Shown here piece by piece: positions 5,212-7,052 of a stretch of 7,052 bases of DNA (its first letter is position 1; every line of letters starts with the position of its first letter). Where the stretch lies: NCBI GenBank assembly GCA_913061385.1, contig CAJXTM010000183.1:1-7052 (forward strand), in the 5' to 3' direction. The translations under genes were made by a program, and so were the position numbers. The notes beneath the pieces are model-generated. The model was not told the origin of the DNA. It did not search any database and saw only the letters and a program-made list of their open reading frames with translations. This DNA comes from an uncultured Rhodopirellula sp. GTDB lineage: Bacteria; Planctomycetota; Planctomycetia; Pirellulales; Pirellulaceae.

Positions 5212-6317
5212 TGCACTAGCCCCTCAGTAACCTGCAGAAACACATCCTCAAGACTTTTCCGATGTGACGTGCATTCAGCAACAGGAAACCCTTGGGTAAT
5301 CAGCAAAGCCAAAAGCTCAGCCTGATCCTTCACGTCGCCAGAAAACACGAAACGCAACAACTCTCCGTCAGTGACGACTTCTTTTACATACGGCAGTCTC
5401 ATGAGGACAACTGCCGCTTCACTGGAACGATCCAGAACACGGAGCGTCAACTCAATTTCATCTGCCTGTTGCCGTTGAATTTCATCAACGCTACCGGTCG
5501 CGAGTAATTTCCCTTGCTCAATGATTCCTACCGAATCACACATTTCTGCCAACTCGGTAAGTATGTGGCTGCTAATCAGTACTGTCTTTCCCTGATCAGC
5601 CAAATCTCTGATCATCCTTCTAAGGTCAATGCGAGCCCGAGGATCCAATCCGGCTGCCGGTTCATCGAGAATGAGAACAGCAGGATCATGAATTAAAGCA
5701 CGCCCCAGACAGAGCCGCTGCTTCATGCCTTTACTCAAACCGCGAATCGGTTTGTGCGCCATTCCCTCAGTACCGGTGAACCCCAGCACCCAACGAAGTC
5801 TCTGATTACGTTCTGCTCCAGATAACCCGTAAGCCCTTGCAAAGAAATCCAGATATTCACGGCAATTAACGTCACGGTAGGTACCAAACGAGTCAGGCAT
5901 GAATCCAAGCCGCTTCCGTACCAACGCTGGATCATTCACACAAGACAAGCCATCAATGAATGCGTCTCCATAGCTGGGCAAATCAAGCGTTGCCAAAATA
6001 CGCATCGAGGTCGTCTTACCGGCACCATTGGGACCAATGTAACCAAACACGTGCCCCCGTTTTACACTAAACGAAACATCATCAACCGCCTTGGTGTCGC
6101 CAAACAAACGATGCAACCGCCGCATCTCGATGCAGTCATCAGATCGCACATGAACGGGTGCTGAATATCCCAAATGCGGCTTCCCCTCGGCGATGCTTCT
6201 TTCTTTCAAGCCATCTCCTCCGCTGATCATCCCATCAAGATCACCTGCTGAAACCCTAGTCTGCTCGAAGACCTCAAATTTCTTTCCTGACTGCTTAACC
6301 CCTTTTTCATTTTTCAT
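5208..6317 (-). CDS. ABC-2 type transporter ATP-binding protein
   Basis: The 369-residue protein has an ABC ATPase domain from about residue 62. Walker A is GPNGAGKTT (95-103), the signature is LSKGMKQR (194-201, in place of LSGGQ), Walker B is VLILDEP (214-220) with catalytic E219, the D-loop is AGLDP (222-226) and the H-loop is H251. The Q-loop position reads GFMPDSFGTYRD, so the usual glutamine is aspartate (D142). The C-terminal part ends with SLEDVFLQVTEG, typical of the drug/polysaccharide exporter ATPases (COG1131 type). It is a cytosolic subunit that powers the downstream permease. ATG 6317 overlaps the upstream gene's stop as ATGA. The first 60 residues are an unusual low-complexity extension. 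An internal TTG at 6209 (codon 37) has a strong GGAGGAG 5 nt upstream and would remove part of it; ATG 6230 (codon 30) is a third option. The family call is firm; the start is not. Confidence 0.93.
   Translation of the reverse strand: MKNEKGVKQSGKKFEVFEQTRVSAGDLDGMISGGDGLKERSIAEGKPHLGYSAPVHVRSDDCIEMRRLHRLFGDTKAVDDVSFSVKRGHVFGYIGPNGAGKTTSMRILATLDLPSYGDAFIDGLSCVNDPALVRKRLGFMPDSFGTYRDVNCREYLDFFARAYGLSGAERNQRLRWVLGFTGTEGMAHKPIRGLSKGMKQRLCLGRALIHDPAVLILDEPAAGLDPRARIDLRRMIRDLADQGKTVLISSHILTELAEMCDSVGIIEQGKLLATGSVDEIQRQQADEIELTLRVLDRSSEAAVVLMRLPYVKEVVTDGELLRFVFSGDVKDQAELLALLITQGFPVAECTSHRKSLEDVFLQVTEGLVQ
6215..6221 (-). promoter_or_regulatory. Internal Shine-Dalgarno before possible alternative ATPase start
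   Basis: GGAGGAG on the minus strand lies 5 nt before TTG 6209 in the ATPase frame. It is a better match to the 16S anti-SD than anything before ATG 6317, so it may mark the true or a second start of the ATPase. It may also be a chance Ser/Gly/Gly/Asp-coding run. Confidence 0.35.
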
Positions 6318-7005
6318 GGCAGTGTCCCGAGCACATAACGCACACTATTTTCGAGGCTGCACCCAGCAACTGCCGACGCATCCTGCGTTACATCGCATAG
6401 GGCGACAAACGACCCGAATGGAAGGTCACCACTCACCTGTAGGGTTTGGCGAAGCCAATACTCGAATCTGCCCTCTGTACCGAACCTCTGAACCATCAGC
6501 AGCCTGTTCAACTCAGCCGTGAAGTCATGTGTCCCCGTGCGTCGCCAAGAAGAATTACTACCGCCTCGGGACCCACTGATGGCAACTGGGTTGTAATCGA
6601 GATAATACTTGCCAAGCACCGGTGCTGCGGCCGAACTGGTAAGTTCCAACGCAATTTGGGAATCACCTGACTCGAGATTTTTTATTCGCCAGTAGCGCCC
6701 TTTCCGATCACGAACGATCGCATCGTTGACCCGGAAACCAAAGCCATTCTTCACTTCACATTGCTGACTTTTTGAAGCGGCGATTTTGATCGTCAAACAC
6801 CCAACATCCAAACGAGGTCGCTGCGAAACGAATTGCTTCTGCTCTCGGGAGGGAAGGAAACTGGAACTGAACCGCTGCATACCTTGGGTCACTGTCACCG
6901 AGCCGAGCGGCTCTTTGAGGAGTCGATGCCGAGCCTCCCAACTGGTTGAATCGGGTCGTCGCACAGCAAAAACTTCCGAGTCCCCGGGAAAGGTCAGCCC
7001 AGCAC
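6314..7005 (-). CDS. Hypothetical protein, C-terminal part (5' cut by contig end)
   Basis: About 229 residues are readable from the right adapter junction (begins AGLTFPGDSEVFAVRR) to the TGA at 6314-6316. The frame has no stop up to 7005, so the start lies outside; the GTG at 6964 is not needed as a start. I do not recognise the family. The visible part is soluble-looking, with beta-rich stretches such as FGFRVNDAIVRDRKGRYWRI and QIALEL, then a mixed segment (AELNRLLMVQRFG) and an end reading FGSFVALCDVTQDASAVAG and NSVRYVLGTLP. No membrane helix is visible. Its stop overlaps the ATPase start as ATGA, so it belongs to the ABC operon and probably serves it, perhaps as an accessory protein; that is inference. 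The 92-codon frame over this end (6756-7034) that begins GSEMCIRDR is adapter-derived and false. Confidence 0.8.
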
Positions 7006-7052
7006 CTGTCTCTTATACACATCTCCGAGCCCACGAGACCGAGGCTGATCTC
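7006..7052 (+). other. Untrimmed Nextera i7/read-2 adapter
   Basis: This is synthetic sequence. Bases 7006-7024 are the reverse-complemented 19-bp Tn5 mosaic end (CTGTCTCTTATACACATCT). Bases 7025-7039 (CCGAGCCCACGAGAC) are the read-2 adapter, 7040-7047 (CGAGGCTG) match Nextera index N710, and 7048-7052 (atctc) begin the flow-cell arm. Genomic sequence ends at 7005. Confidence 0.98.

Overview
The window is a 7 kb contig whose two ends are not biological. Bases 1-46 and 7006-7052 are untrimmed Illumina Nextera adapters, each with the 19-bp Tn5 mosaic end and an index read. About 6.96 kb of genomic DNA (47-7005) lies between them. Every gene I can support is on the minus strand, and both end genes are cut by the adapter junctions.

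The gene content suggests a planctomycete (Planctomycetota) or close relative. The clues are a secreted DUF1573 protein with an SCGC motif, a tandem DUF3467 protein, and an ABC-2 permease whose N-terminus carries NPILVKETRQALKSR. This is inferred from family distribution and style; there is no rRNA or marker gene in the window.

In transcription order (right to left) the first block is an ABC export operon. It contains the 3' end of an unrecognised gene (6314-7005), an ABC-2 type ATPase (5208-6317), a small single-pass membrane ORF of 71 codons (4996-5211) and a 12-helix ABC permease (3377-4996). The junctions are ATGA, GTGA and TGATG, so the four frames look translationally coupled. The small ORF is my own call and shares its 3' end with the longer, less likely version of the permease start. 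The substrate cannot be told from sequence.

After a gap of about 330 bp comes a second block: the tandem DUF3467 protein (2324-3046), the Maf nucleotide pyrophosphatase (1608-2291) and the secreted DUF1573 protein (544-1560). They are separated by only 32 and 47 bp and probably share a transcript. The gene functions do not form an obvious pathway.

A second gap of about 350 bp holds a long imperfect hairpin (436-485) and two smaller ones. It is followed by the first 48 codons of an ATP-dependent phosphoenolpyruvate carboxykinase (47-192), which runs into the left adapter and is easy to miss. I see no mobile element, CRISPR array, tRNA or rRNA, and no convincing new multi-gene system. The points most worth a second look are the coupled small membrane ORF, the hairpin, the tandem DUF3467 protein and the adapter-derived false ORF.
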